Notes: generated from the sequence alone by a model not told the origin. A stretch of DNA of 64,000 bases from an uncultured Aquimarina sp. (GCA_947496355.1 CANMCO010000011.1:149893-213892), one strand, 5' to 3'. Shown: positions 25,636 to 33,567, counted from the first letter of the stretch. A program made the numbers and translations.

Positions 25636-26064
25636 ATGGCACTGGCATCACATCGCACTATAGTAGATACTACGAGAGAAGTCTTATGGGACATACTGAT
25701 GGACAAGACTAAGAATCCTCAGAAGTATATTGAAAGTATTACAGACGTAACCATCTTAGAGGAGTTGGATATGTATACCATAGTCAGGGAAATGACCTTA
25801 GGGAATGGTAAAAAACTAAAAGAAATAATTACAGCCGACCCAAAATCCCTGACCATCATATTCAAGAGCTTAGAAGACCCTACTGCAACATCTTTGGTGA
25901 CCAATACTATTTATGAAGAAGACGGTCTTATCTATTTGGAATATACATTATCGAGTGTACCAAAACCAGGACATCAAGATGAGGCAGCTGACGTAGCTTC
26001 TCTTATTAAAGGAGCAGTTGAACATACCAAGAAAATTGCAGAGGCTAATACCGAACACAATTAA
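25636..26064 (+). CDS. SRPBCC/START-like (AtaL-type, DUF1857) protein
   Basis: 142 residues with a single START-like fold: TTREVLWDILMDKTKNPQKY at the entry helix, then alternating beta strands (VTILEELDMYTIVREM, KKLKEIITADPKSLTIIF) and a long C-terminal helix (ASLIKGAVEHTKKIAEA). These helix-grip proteins bind hydrophobic ligands, and some are aromatase/cyclase or chaperone-like. No catalytic residues can be assigned. The position directly after the WrbA-like gene suggests that it handles the same small molecule. Confidence 0.72.
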   Translation: MALASHRTIVDTTREVLWDILMDKTKNPQKYIESITDVTILEELDMYTIVREMTLGNGKKLKEIITADPKSLTIIFKSLEDPTATSLVTNTIYEEDGLIYLEYTLSSVPKPGHQDEAADVASLIKGAVEHTKKIAEANTEHN

Positions 26065-26079
26065 CATAAAAGAATTCAA

Positions 26080-26421
26080 ATGGAAAATATTAAAATTTAT
26101 ATCGACTATATAGCGGAAATAATGGAAGCAATTGGTGTTCTGGCTATCTTTTTGGGTTCAATATTCGCATTTGGTAAATACTTTTTTCTTCTGAAAAAGA
26201 AAGATGCGGATTCTTACGTAGAACTTCGGCAGGCAGTTGGAAAAGCTATTCTTTTGGGTCTTGAAATTTTAATTGCCGCTGATATCATGGAGACCATTGT
26301 TACAGAACCCACCTTAACCTCGGTTTTCGTTTTGGCTATAATCGTACTGATTAGAACTTTTCTGAGTTTATCATTGCAAGTTGAACTGGAGGGGAAATTC
26401 CCCTGGCAGAAAAAAGTGTAA
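26080..26421 (+). CDS. DUF1622 inner-membrane protein
   Basis: 113 residues with three hydrophobic segments (about 14-42, 62-78 and 82-102). The AVGKAILLGLEILIAADIMETI block is characteristic of DUF1622, a widespread inner-membrane family of unknown function. It is the last gene before the palindrome at 26473, so the first operon may end here. Confidence 0.82.
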   Translation: MENIKIYIDYIAEIMEAIGVLAIFLGSIFAFGKYFFLLKKKDADSYVELRQAVGKAILLGLEILIAADIMETIVTEPTLTSVFVLAIIVLIRTFLSLSLQVELEGKFPWQKKV

Positions 26422-26472
26422 GTACTCGAGACTTGCAATTCCTCATACTCTTATATTAAATTATAAAAACTT

Positions 26473-26498
26473 AAAAAGTCCGATATATCGGACTTTTT
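26473..26498. promoter_or_regulatory. Perfect 26-bp palindrome, upstream activator site and/or terminator
   Basis: GTCCGATATATCGGAC with A5/T5 arms, symmetric about 26485.5, followed by TTTTTTAA. It shares the core CGATATATCG with the 16829.5 palindrome and is centred 75.5 bp (one helical turn less) upstream of the -24 GG at 26561. Its A/T tracts also make it a plausible terminator for the operon ending at 26421, and both roles are possible. Confidence 0.65.
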
Positions 26499-26559
26499 TA
26501 ATGCTTAAAATTCATACAAAAAGTATTTAAGTGATTGATTTACAAGCGCTTTATTTAAT

Positions 26560-26575
26560 TGGTATGTTTTTAGCA
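26560..26575 (+). promoter_or_regulatory. Sigma54 (-24/-12) promoter of the second island operon
   Basis: TGGTATGTTTTTAGCA has GG (26561-26562) and GC (26573-26574) separated by exactly 10 bases. The predicted transcription start near 26586 leaves a leader of about 24 bases before ATG 26610. Confidence 0.62.
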
Positions 26576-26609
26576 TTGGATTGTTAATAATCACTAAAAA
26601 CAAATCAAA

Positions 26610-27350
26610 ATGAAAAATTTATTTATGACTGTTATGCTAGTACTGTTTACAGTTTCTGCTGTAAATGCCCAATGGGACCAGTACAATCCAAATCCAAATA
26701 ATGACCCTGCGAATGCTTCAAAGGAGTTAGTTCATCCTACAAATCACGTTCTTCTATTGATAGACCATGAAAGCCAAATGGCATTTGCTGTCGAGTCGCA
26801 ACCTATTGAAGAACTTAGAAACAATACCGGGCTTATTTCCAATCTGGCCATTATTTATAAAATTCCTACCGTAGTAACAACAGTTGCTGAAAAATCGTTT
26901 AGTGGACCGGTATTTCCTGAAATCCGTGAATTTTTTCCAGACGAAAAAAATTATATCGACCGCACCACGATGAACTCTTGGGAAGACAAGCGTGTAGTAA
27001 AAGCTGTTGGCGACTTTAAAAAACCAAAATTGGTCATTGCAGGTCTTTGGACAGAAGTCTGTGTATTATCCGCAGCATTATCGGCAAAAGAAGATGGTTA
27101 CGATGTGTACGTCATTACTGATGCTTCAGGTGGTGTTTCAGAGGAAGCACATTCGATGTCAATTGCCAGAATGATACAAGCGGGAGTTAAACCAATGACC
27201 GCTATGCAATATGCGCTGGAAGTCCATCGTGATTGGGCACGTTCAGAAAAGTATGAAGCTATGAATGCCCTTGCAAAACGCTGGGGTGGTGCTTACGGAT
27301 TGGGTATCGATTATAAGAAGACCTTGGACAAATGGGAAAAAGAACATTAA
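26610..27350 (+). CDS. Exported isochorismatase-fold cysteine hydrolase (YcaC-like)
   Basis: A Sec signal peptide (residues 1-21, ending VNAQ) is followed by an isochorismatase-superfamily domain: Asp in LLIDHESQMAF, a basic residue before TTMNSWEDKRVV, and the nucleophile Cys in GLWTEVCVLSAALS. The C-terminal HRDWARSEKYEAMNALAKRW tail is a YcaC-like extension. Export is unusual for this family. It is homologous to the cytoplasmic enzyme at 19182, giving the island paired enzymes in two compartments. First gene behind the second sigma54 promoter. Confidence 0.86.
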   Translation: MKNLFMTVMLVLFTVSAVNAQWDQYNPNPNNDPANASKELVHPTNHVLLLIDHESQMAFAVESQPIEELRNNTGLISNLAIIYKIPTVVTTVAEKSFSGPVFPEIREFFPDEKNYIDRTTMNSWEDKRVVKAVGDFKKPKLVIAGLWTEVCVLSAALSAKEDGYDVYVITDASGGVSEEAHSMSIARMIQAGVKPMTAMQYALEVHRDWARSEKYEAMNALAKRWGGAYGLGIDYKKTLDKWEKEH

Positions 27351-27351
27351 A

Positions 27352-27756
27352 ATGCAAAAAAACAATGTAAAACCAAATGGCTCAGGTCAAAATATTAGCG
27401 CAGACTTTGTTTGGAAATATTTTGAGAATGTCGATACAATGATTCCTGAAAAGGTGACACAATACTACAACAAGGAAAGCACTTTTAAATTCGGAAATGC
27501 ACCTGCTGCCAAAGGCCCAGAGGAAATACGGGAAGCGCTCAATAGTTTTTATCAACTCATCAACGGTATGGAACATGTGAACACTGGCCTATGGCTAGGA
27601 GATGATAACGCTGTATTTGAAGCCCAAGTCCATTTTGAAAAAAAATCAGGCGAAAAGGTCATCATTCCAGCGATCAGTATTATGCGATTGGAGAATGATA
27701 ACGTTAAAGACTTCAGAATGGTTATGGATGCATCTCCTTTGATGAATAACAACTAA
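27352..27756 (+). CDS. SnoaL/NTF2-like protein (copy 1)
   Basis: ATG at 27352 is 1 bp after the upstream stop and begins MQKNNVKPNG. A longer frame from 27265 would overlap the hydrolase coding sequence. About 134 residues with an NTF2-like cone fold: an N-terminal helix, VTQYYNKESTFKFGNAPAAK, GPEEIREALNSFYQLI, and paired strands HVNTGLWLGDDNAVFEAQVHF. Members range from cyclases to non-catalytic binding proteins. The substrate is unknown. A related gene lies at 31680. Confidence 0.8.
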   Translation: MQKNNVKPNGSGQNISADFVWKYFENVDTMIPEKVTQYYNKESTFKFGNAPAAKGPEEIREALNSFYQLINGMEHVNTGLWLGDDNAVFEAQVHFEKKSGEKVIIPAISIMRLENDNVKDFRMVMDASPLMNNN

Positions 27757-27768
27757 AACATAGAACTG

Positions 27769-29580
27769 ATGAATCATCACATACCCAACAAAACACTATT
27801 TACATTTTGCATAGTGGCATTTATATTCCTTGGCTGTAATAAAGAAGCCAAAAAAGGGACTGCAGAACTTATTATTCGAAATGGTAAAATAGCCATTATG
27901 GATGATAAAAACACTTTTGCGGATGCTATAGCCGTTAAGGACGGAAAGGTAATCGCATTTGGTACAGATAGCGAAATAACAAGCTTCCAAGGAGAAAACA
28001 CACAGGTTGTAGATGCAAAGAAAAGAACCATCATCCCTGGTCTTAACGATTCGCATCTTCATCTCACAAGAGGCGGAAGATTCTACAACGCGGAATTGCG
28101 TTGGGACGGTGTAAAAACACTCAAAAGAGCATTACAAATGCTTAAGGAACAAGCAGAACGAACACCAGAGGGACAATGGGTACGGGTTATTGGTGGTTGG
28201 AGTCCTTTTCAGTTTGAAGAAAACAGATTTCCCACACCCGAAGAAATCAACGAAGCAACAGGGAATGTACCAACTTATGTACTTTATCTGTATAGCCGAG
28301 GATGGCTGAACCAAGCAGCACTTGACAAATTGGGTATTGACGAAAATACTGAAGCCCCAGATGGAAGTAGGTTTGAAAAAGGTGCCGATGGAAAACTGAC
28401 AGGGGTATTATTGGCAGAGCCTAACCCAGGTATTTTATATTCAAGAATTGGTGCCTTACCACCTATGACCGATGCGGAAATACTCAATTCTACAAAACAG
28501 TTTTATAGAGAATTGAACAGACTTGGGCTTACCAGTGGTATTGATGCAGGAGGTGGAGGTCATAAATTCCCCAAGGACTATGAAGGCACAAAAACTTTGG
28601 CAAATGACGGAGGAATGCCTTTACGACTATCGTATTATTTGTTTCCCCAAAACAAAGGAAATGAATACAAAGAATTTCAAGATTGGATGGCTAATAATGA
28701 AATATTTCATGACGGTGCATTACATCTGGAACATGGATATGAACTGGAAGGCGGAGGTGAATTTCTGACATGGAGTGCAGGAGATTTTGAAAATTTCCTT
28801 GCCCCACAGCCCCTATTGGAAGATAGAGAAGGTTGGCGACAAGAGTTTAAAGACGTAGTGACATTATTGGTAAACAAAAAATGGCCTTTTAGAGTCCATG
28901 CAACCTATGGCGAAACTATTTCCAAAATGTTGGATGTTTTTGAGGAAGTCAATCAAGAAACCAACAATGGGTTTTCTAATATCAGATGGGCTTTTGACCA
29001 TGCTGAAACTGTTCAAACTTCGGAACTCAGGCGCATCAAAAATTTGAATGGAGGGATAGCGGTACAAGCAAGAATGGCGTATGCCGGAGAGTATTTTGTA
29101 GAACGATACGGTGAGGAAAAAGCAAAATATGCCCCACCGATAAGGGAAATTTTTGAAATAGGAATCCCCATAGGTGCCGGTACAGACGGCACACGGGTTG
29201 CTAGTTATAATCCTTGGCCAGCATTACACTGGTTGATTTCTGGAAAAACCGTGGGAGCATTTCAACACATGAGCGATGCCAATTTATTAAGTCGTGAGGA
29301 GGCGCTTCGTATCTATACAAACGGAAGTGCATGGTTTTCAAAGGAAGAAGAAGTAAAGGGTACTCTAGAAGTAGGAATGTACGCGGATTTAGCAATACTC
29401 TCAGAAGATTATTTTACTATTTCGGAAGATAAGATTCCAGAATTGGTATCTGTTTTAACCATTACCAATGGAAAAATAGTCTATGCCAATGAAGAGTTCA
29501 GTGACCTGAATCCGAAACTTCCTGATATCATACCCGATTGGTCACCCGTAAAATATTACGGTGGATATCAAAAAAAGTGA
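27769..29580 (+). CDS. Amidohydrolase (amidohydro_3/YtcJ family) lipoprotein
   Basis: A lipobox (FIFLGCNK) places this 603-residue enzyme on the periplasmic side of a membrane. The metal-dependent hydrolase fold is clear: ATP-grasp-free composite domain, PGLNDSHLHLTRGG with the HxH metal ligands, IRWAFDHAETVQ with further metal histidine, GAGTDGTRVAS with the metal Asp, and the C-terminal GMYADLAILSEDYF sandwich strand. YtcJ-like enzymes act on amides or cyclic ureas. The actual substrate is unknown. It is the last gene before the terminator at 29611. Confidence 0.86.
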   Translation: MNHHIPNKTLFTFCIVAFIFLGCNKEAKKGTAELIIRNGKIAIMDDKNTFADAIAVKDGKVIAFGTDSEITSFQGENTQVVDAKKRTIIPGLNDSHLHLTRGGRFYNAELRWDGVKTLKRALQMLKEQAERTPEGQWVRVIGGWSPFQFEENRFPTPEEINEATGNVPTYVLYLYSRGWLNQAALDKLGIDENTEAPDGSRFEKGADGKLTGVLLAEPNPGILYSRIGALPPMTDAEILNSTKQFYRELNRLGLTSGIDAGGGGHKFPKDYEGTKTLANDGGMPLRLSYYLFPQNKGNEYKEFQDWMANNEIFHDGALHLEHGYELEGGGEFLTWSAGDFENFLAPQPLLEDREGWRQEFKDVVTLLVNKKWPFRVHATYGETISKMLDVFEEVNQETNNGFSNIRWAFDHAETVQTSELRRIKNLNGGIAVQARMAYAGEYFVERYGEEKAKYAPPIREIFEIGIPIGAGTDGTRVASYNPWPALHWLISGKTVGAFQHMSDANLLSREEALRIYTNGSAWFSKEEEVKGTLEVGMYADLAILSEDYFTISEDKIPELVSVLTITNGKIVYANEEFSDLNPKLPDIIPDWSPVKYYGGYQKK

Positions 29581-29610
29581 TACTCAGTATTGGTTGGTTA
29601 GTTTGGTTAG

Positions 29611-29652
29611 AAAGGGAAGTCCAAAATACTTCAAACTTGGTACTTCCCTTTT
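29611..29652 (+). terminator. Intrinsic terminator after the amidohydrolase gene
   Basis: AAAGGGAAGT pairs with ACTTCCCTTT, extended by CCAA/TTGG with one bulge around a 12-base loop. It lies 30 bp after the amidohydrolase stop and 30 bp before the next gene, suggesting a partial stop between the two halves of the second operon. Confidence 0.7.
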
Positions 29653-29681
29653 GGTTGAAATCATATAAGAACATGAATTAA

Positions 29682-30128
29682 ATGAGACACGTAATTTTTT
29701 TATTGATAGCTCTTATCGCTGGAGCTGTGCTGCCTTTACAGGCAAATTTTAATGTAGAAATGGGTAAAGCGGCAAAAGAACCTGTCTTCGCTGGCTTTGT
29801 CTCTTTCTTGATTGGAACCATTGGATTATTGGGCTATCTGATTTTTATGAGATATGATACTGGTTCTTTAAGGACGGTTACCTCAGTAAACTGGTACGTT
29901 TGGTTGGCTGGTATTCTGGGTGCTTTTTATGTGGTCGCCGTTATTATACTCACACCAAAATTGGGGACAGCCTTGACTTTTGGTTTAGTCGTCACTGGTC
30001 AAATGTTACTGTCTGTAATTCTAGACCACTACGGTTTATTTGGTACTTCTACACATCCCATCAATTGGCAACGTTTGGTCGGTGTCATTCTACTTATTAC
30101 AGGGGTTGTACTAATCAGAAAATTTTAA
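29682..30128 (+). CDS. DMT-superfamily small transporter (DUF606/YdcZ)
   Basis: 148 residues with five predicted membrane helices. The motif ALIAGAVLPLQANFNVEMGK at the start, GILGAFYVVAVIILTPKLGT in the middle and LVGVILLITGVVLIRK at the end are characteristic of DUF606, a half-size drug/metabolite transporter family that probably dimerises. It fits with the following porin gene (2 bp away) as an export or import route for the island's substrate. Confidence 0.87.
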   Translation: MRHVIFLLIALIAGAVLPLQANFNVEMGKAAKEPVFAGFVSFLIGTIGLLGYLIFMRYDTGSLRTVTSVNWYVWLAGILGAFYVVAVIILTPKLGTALTFGLVVTGQMLLSVILDHYGLFGTSTHPINWQRLVGVILLITGVVLIRKF

Positions 30129-30129
30129 G

Positions 30130-31506
30130 ATGCATAAAACTTCAACAAAAATAAAAGCTCTTTTATTTTGGTTATTGCTGTTTTCAATAGTGGCAATTGT
30201 TCGGGCACAAGAAGAATCTAGTGAAAAATTTGAGTTTAAACTTTTACGTCAAAATGATGATGTCTCATTTCTAAAAGAAAAAAAAGATAAATCATTGTAT
30301 GATAAGCTGAAATATACCAGGCTAGGAGATAACAGTTATGTATCCTTTGGAGGAAATTATAGGGGGCAATATGAATATTTTACCAACGAGGGGTTTGAAA
30401 CCGGTGAAAGCGACGGTTGGATTTTAAATAGATTACAGCTGCATGCCGATTTTCGTTGGAAAGAAAAGCTTCAAGTATACGCAGAGATGAATAGCAGTTC
30501 TGTTTGGTCTAAAGAAAACCCAAACCCTGTTGAAAGAGATGAGTTGGCCATTAGCCAATTATTCATAAATTATAACATCGATAAGTTTAGTATACTTATT
30601 GGTAGAGAAAGCCCGAATTACGGAAGTAGCAGACTAATAGCATTAAGAGAGGGCCCCAATGTGCGCAGATATTTCGACAATGTAAAGCTAAAATATCAAA
30701 CCAATCAAATTGATTTTGAAGCTTTTTTAAGTTATCCGGTTCAAATAAGACCTTTTGGTTTTGATAATAAAGCATTGGATAATGGAGAAGTCTTATGGGG
30801 AAGTTATAACAATCTAAACCTTGGGAATGACATATATAATCTAGATTTCTATTACATAGGCCAAGATAGAAACTTCGCAAGATACCAACAGGGCATTGCC
30901 GAAGAATTAAGACATACTATTGGCACGCGACATTTTGGTACATACGACGATTTATTGTACGATGTAGAACTAGTTTACCAATTTGGTGATTTTGGCGGTA
31001 ATTCCATAAGTGCCTGGACGGCATCGTTAAAAGCTATCTATGAATTCGATTTACATGGTCTTGATGCTGAAGTAGGATTAAAATCAGAGTACATTTCTGG
31101 GGACAGAAACCGTTCGGATAATCGTTTGAACACTTTTAATGCGTTGTATCCAAGAGGGGCCTATTTTGGTAGGGTAGCGCAATTTGGTCCAGCCAATTTA
31201 ATCGATGTTCATCATGAATTTGGAATCAAATTCAACGATTTTAAGTTAGAATTGGATTATGTTGCATTTTGGAGGGCTTCTGTTGCCGATGGAATTTATG
31301 GAGCTTCACTTAATCTTGATTTTGAAGCGTTGAATGACAACACATTCATAGGGCATCAATATGGCGCAGTGTTAAATTATGAACCATCGCCATTCATAGT
31401 TCTCGAAGCTGAAACGAATATTATAACACCAGGAGAATTTTTAAAACAAAGTGAACTTGATAATACGCTTTTTCATTTTGTGTTTACGGCAGAATTTAAA
31501 TTTTAA
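30130..31506 (+). CDS. Alginate_export-family outer-membrane porin (copy 2)
   Basis: A signal peptide (ending VRAQ) and a beta-barrel ending in Phe (TAEFKF). It aligns throughout with the porin at 17791: both have YxKLKYxxLGDxxxxSFGGNYR, GRExxNYGSxRLIAxREGPNVR, ISGDRNxxDxxLNTFNxLYP and YFGRVAxxGPxNLIDxH. The pair probably arose by duplication inside the island or its source. It starts 1 bp after the DUF606 transporter stop. Confidence 0.82.
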   Translation: MHKTSTKIKALLFWLLLFSIVAIVRAQEESSEKFEFKLLRQNDDVSFLKEKKDKSLYDKLKYTRLGDNSYVSFGGNYRGQYEYFTNEGFETGESDGWILNRLQLHADFRWKEKLQVYAEMNSSSVWSKENPNPVERDELAISQLFINYNIDKFSILIGRESPNYGSSRLIALREGPNVRRYFDNVKLKYQTNQIDFEAFLSYPVQIRPFGFDNKALDNGEVLWGSYNNLNLGNDIYNLDFYYIGQDRNFARYQQGIAEELRHTIGTRHFGTYDDLLYDVELVYQFGDFGGNSISAWTASLKAIYEFDLHGLDAEVGLKSEYISGDRNRSDNRLNTFNALYPRGAYFGRVAQFGPANLIDVHHEFGIKFNDFKLELDYVAFWRASVADGIYGASLNLDFEALNDNTFIGHQYGAVLNYEPSPFIVLEAETNIITPGEFLKQSELDNTLFHFVFTAEFKF

Positions 31507-31512
31507 AAATAG

Positions 31513-31680
31513 ATGAGGATAGCTCCCGAAGATCTTTTTATCGCAGAACTGGCCATAGAGGATAAAGAATTACTAGGAATTGCCAAAGTAGGAATTTTGA
31601 CAGCTTCGGTCATTGCAGCTATTCTAGGCTTATTATGGTTTAAAATATTCAATAAAGTAATATCTAAAAACAATATATAA
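31513..31680 (+). CDS. 55-residue fragment resembling the C-terminus of Na+/H+ antiporter NhaA
   Basis: MRIAPEDLFIAELAIEDK then ELLGIAKVGILTASVIAAIL matches the last helix of NhaA, whose usual pattern is FIxxLAFxDxxLxxxAKIGIL followed by a Gly/Ser helix. Only this last transmembrane segment remains, of about 380 residues. It has its own ATG, sits 6 bp after the porin stop and its stop overlaps the next start (TAATG), so it is embedded in the operon and may be translated. It cannot be an antiporter alone; it is a remnant or has been co-opted as a small membrane protein. Confidence 0.6.
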   Translation: MRIAPEDLFIAELAIEDKELLGIAKVGILTASVIAAILGLLWFKIFNKVISKNNI

Positions 31681-32066
31681 TGAAAAACACAACAATCGCG
31701 CAGCAGTATTTAGAGGCTGCCTACAGCAACGAAATAGAAAAAGCTAAAAGCTATTTATCAGATGATATCATCTTATCAATGGGAGGTAATAATACATTGG
31801 CAGGAGTCTACAATGGTAAAGATGCGTTTATGGGAACCTTTGGTAAAATGTTGGAAATGACCAACTACACCTATACAATGAAAGAAGCGGTAGAATGGCT
31901 CGAAGGTAAGGAAAGAGCAATGCTCGTTACCATAGAACAAGCGGAAAAAGATGGAGAAGCACATACATTTCAACGTGTGGTTGACTATAAATTAAAAGAT
32001 AATAAAATTACGGAAATAACAATATATGAAGGTCAACCAGAAATTGTTGACACAATTTTTAAATAG
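31680..32066 (+). CDS. SnoaL/NTF2-like protein (copy 2)
   Basis: 128 residues, with its start overlapping the preceding stop (TAATG). The NTF2-like fold is suggested by the N-terminal helix IAQQYLEAAYSNEIEKAKSY, the strand LSDDIILSMGGNNTLAG, GKDAFMGTFGKMLEM and two long strands near the end (RVVDYKLKDNKITEITIYE). Cytoplasmic, substrate unknown. It is a second family member on the island besides 27352. Confidence 0.78.
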   Translation: MKNTTIAQQYLEAAYSNEIEKAKSYLSDDIILSMGGNNTLAGVYNGKDAFMGTFGKMLEMTNYTYTMKEAVEWLEGKERAMLVTIEQAEKDGEAHTFQRVVDYKLKDNKITEITIYEGQPEIVDTIFK

Positions 32067-32073
32067 ATAAACG

Positions 32074-32781
32074 ATGCAAACAGTAGTACATAAAGCAGAC
32101 ACAAGAGGAGATGCAAATCACGGATGGTTACATTCTAAACACAGCTTCAGTTTTGCCAATTATTATAATCCTGATAGAATGGGGTTTGGAGCTTTAAGAG
32201 TATTGAATGATGATATCGTTTCTGGTGGGATGGGTTTTGGTACACACCCGCATAAGGATATGGAAATTATTTCAATTCCGCTATCAGGTGACTTAGAACA
32301 TAAAGATAGTATGGGGAACACTGCTGTTATCAAGCAGGGTGATGTACAAGTGATGAGCGCAGGTACTGGCGTTCAGCATAGCGAATACAATAAAAACAAG
32401 GGTGAAGAAGTACAATTTCTACAAATATGGATTATTCCCAATAAAGAAGGTGTAACACCTCGATATGACCAGATTACTTTGGACACTGATAAATTACAAA
32501 ACAATTTATATCAAATTCTATCACCAAATAAGGATGATGAAGGCGTTTGGGTTCATCAAGATGCCTGGATACATTTAGGAAATCTTGAAAAAGGATATAA
32601 AAGCAACTATAAGTTTAAAAAAGATGGAAACGGTTTATATGCATTTGTTCTAAATGGTAATATGAATATAAGCGGAAACAAGCTCGAAAATCGTGATGCA
32701 ATGGGTGTTTGGGGAACTAATGATGTAGTGATTGAATCTCTTGAAAATTCTAAAATTTTACTAATAGAGGTGCCGATGTAG
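32074..32781 (+). CDS. Pirin family protein (copy 3)
   Basis: A clear pirin: HGWLHSKHSFSFANYYNPD, GFGTHPHKDMEIISIPLSG, and AGTGVQHSEYNKN with the metal ligands of the N-terminal cupin, followed by the second cupin. It is the last gene of the island before the right tRNA-Leu fragment. Its start lies 7 bp after the NTF2-like stop. Confidence 0.9.
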   Translation: MQTVVHKADTRGDANHGWLHSKHSFSFANYYNPDRMGFGALRVLNDDIVSGGMGFGTHPHKDMEIISIPLSGDLEHKDSMGNTAVIKQGDVQVMSAGTGVQHSEYNKNKGEEVQFLQIWIIPNKEGVTPRYDQITLDTDKLQNNLYQILSPNKDDEGVWVHQDAWIHLGNLEKGYKSNYKFKKDGNGLYAFVLNGNMNISGNKLENRDAMGVWGTNDVVIESLENSKILLIEVPM

Positions 32782-32868
32782 CAAACGATAAAAAATTGAG
32801 AATATAAACCAGTTGACTTTAATATTTAGTTAAAGTCCTTTGTCTATAAAAAGTATTACTCCAAACAA

Positions 32869-32896
32869 AAAACCCAGATCAACTGATCTGGGTTTT
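32869..32896 (+). terminator. Palindromic terminator at the right end of the island
   Basis: AAAACCCAGATC and GATCTGGGTTTT separated by AACT, followed by CTTTTATT. It is 87 bp after the pirin stop. It is almost identical to the hairpin at 48151-48178. Confidence 0.85.
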
Positions 32897-32904
32897 CTTT
32901 TATT

Positions 32905-32922
32905 GTGCGGGCGTAGAGACTC
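32905..32922 (-). repeat. Short tRNA-Leu 3'-end-like fragment
   Basis: GTGCGGGCGTAGAGACTC, followed by CCTTCGACTTAGCT. It is the same arrangement as at 9378-9395 and 48187-48205: palindromic terminator, short tRNA end, then a longer tRNA-Leu sequence. Homology to the left copy is lost after about 32937. Confidence 0.5.
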
Positions 32923-33010
32923 CCTTCGACTTAGCTATTAGATTAGATGTTTTAATTTAGGAATGTATAATCTGTAGAATTATCTGAACAACCAGAGGAG
33001 ATAGGTGAAC

Positions 33011-33073
33011 TAGTTCGGTGCGGGCGGAGAGATTCGAACTCTTACACCTCGCGGCACTAGATCCTAAGTCTAG
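33011..33073 (-). repeat. tRNA-Leu 3'-half fragment, putative right attachment site of the island
   Basis: Minus-strand 3' half of tRNA-Leu. Positions 33014-33073 match 48296-48355 of the intact tRNA-Leu at 58 of 60 bases, then stop abruptly at the 5' side of the anticodon stem (TCTAG then TTCTTTATG). The D arm and 5' acceptor strand are missing. In the same orientation as the copy at 9451-9511. Confidence 0.78.
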
Positions 33074-33567
33074 TTCTTTATGAACTTATTTTATTTAAAT
33101 AATTGACTTTCAATATTTTATTTTTTTGATCTGATATTTTGCCCAGAAAACAACTAATTTAAACAAGATACACTTAATTGTTTTGTTTTCAGATAAATAA
33201 AAGGGTCCGAATCCTGTCAAAGGCTTTTAAATATGAAAGAAAATTAAATATATAGCATTGTAGAAAAGTTTTAGAAAAGTCTAGTAAGAAGTATCTTAAT
33301 GATAAAGATGTTGAAGCCATTAGAGATCAACTGTACCTTTTTGTTGAATTTCTTTATCATTATTGCAAGGTTTTATTATGAAATGATTTTTTCGATATTT
33401 TTAAACCTAATTCTTGATTATACTACTTCAATATACCTTCTTCAAATTTTATGTATTCTCAAAGAAGTTACAAATTACTAAAGTACATCATCTAATTTAA
33501 AACATTTGATACCTAAAATTTGTCAGTATTTTTTTTGTAAATTGAAAATTGATGAATATCCCTAAAT
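33074..33567. other. Intergenic region right of the island boundary
   Basis: About 490 bp of very AT-rich DNA between the tRNA-Leu fragment and the hybrid kinase gene. Besides the coding relic described at 33256-33381, I see no hairpin or repeat. A 60-codon plus-strand frame at 33299-33481 has no protein-like character. Confidence 0.5.
33256..33381 (+). pseudogene. Possible small-gene relic
   Basis: An open frame of 41 codons without a start codon reads LEKSSKKYLNDKDVEAIRDQ and continues with a hydrophobic helix to a TGA. The helical, charged pattern looks like real protein next to otherwise featureless AT-rich DNA, and resembles short helical proteins often found beside Bacteroidota integrases (from memory). 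It is probably debris of a gene cut by the island junction. Confidence 0.3.

Larger units (their letters stand above)
9451..33073. mobile_element. Putative genomic island integrated at tRNA-Leu, with its own sigma54 regulatory circuit
   Basis: About 23.6 kb lie between two directly repeated tRNA-Leu 3'-half fragments. Just inside the left repeat is a tyrosine recombinase gene with three inactivating lesions. Cargo is a superoxide dismutase, a two-component system and about 20 closely packed plus-strand genes for flavoproteins, hydrolases, pirins and porins. By eye the cargo is somewhat richer in G+C than the flanking genes. No conjugation or replication genes are seen, so it is probably a fixed, non-mobile island. 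The intact tRNA-Leu lies further right at 48301-48382. Confidence 0.65.

Noticed and set aside
27265..27351. Longer start for the first NTF2-like gene
   Set aside because: It would overlap 86 bp of the upstream hydrolase in another frame; the ATG at 27352 directly after that stop is better.
33299..33481. 60-codon plus-strand ORF
   Set aside because: Low-complexity hydrophobic translation; another frame of the same DNA (33256-33381) looks more protein-like.
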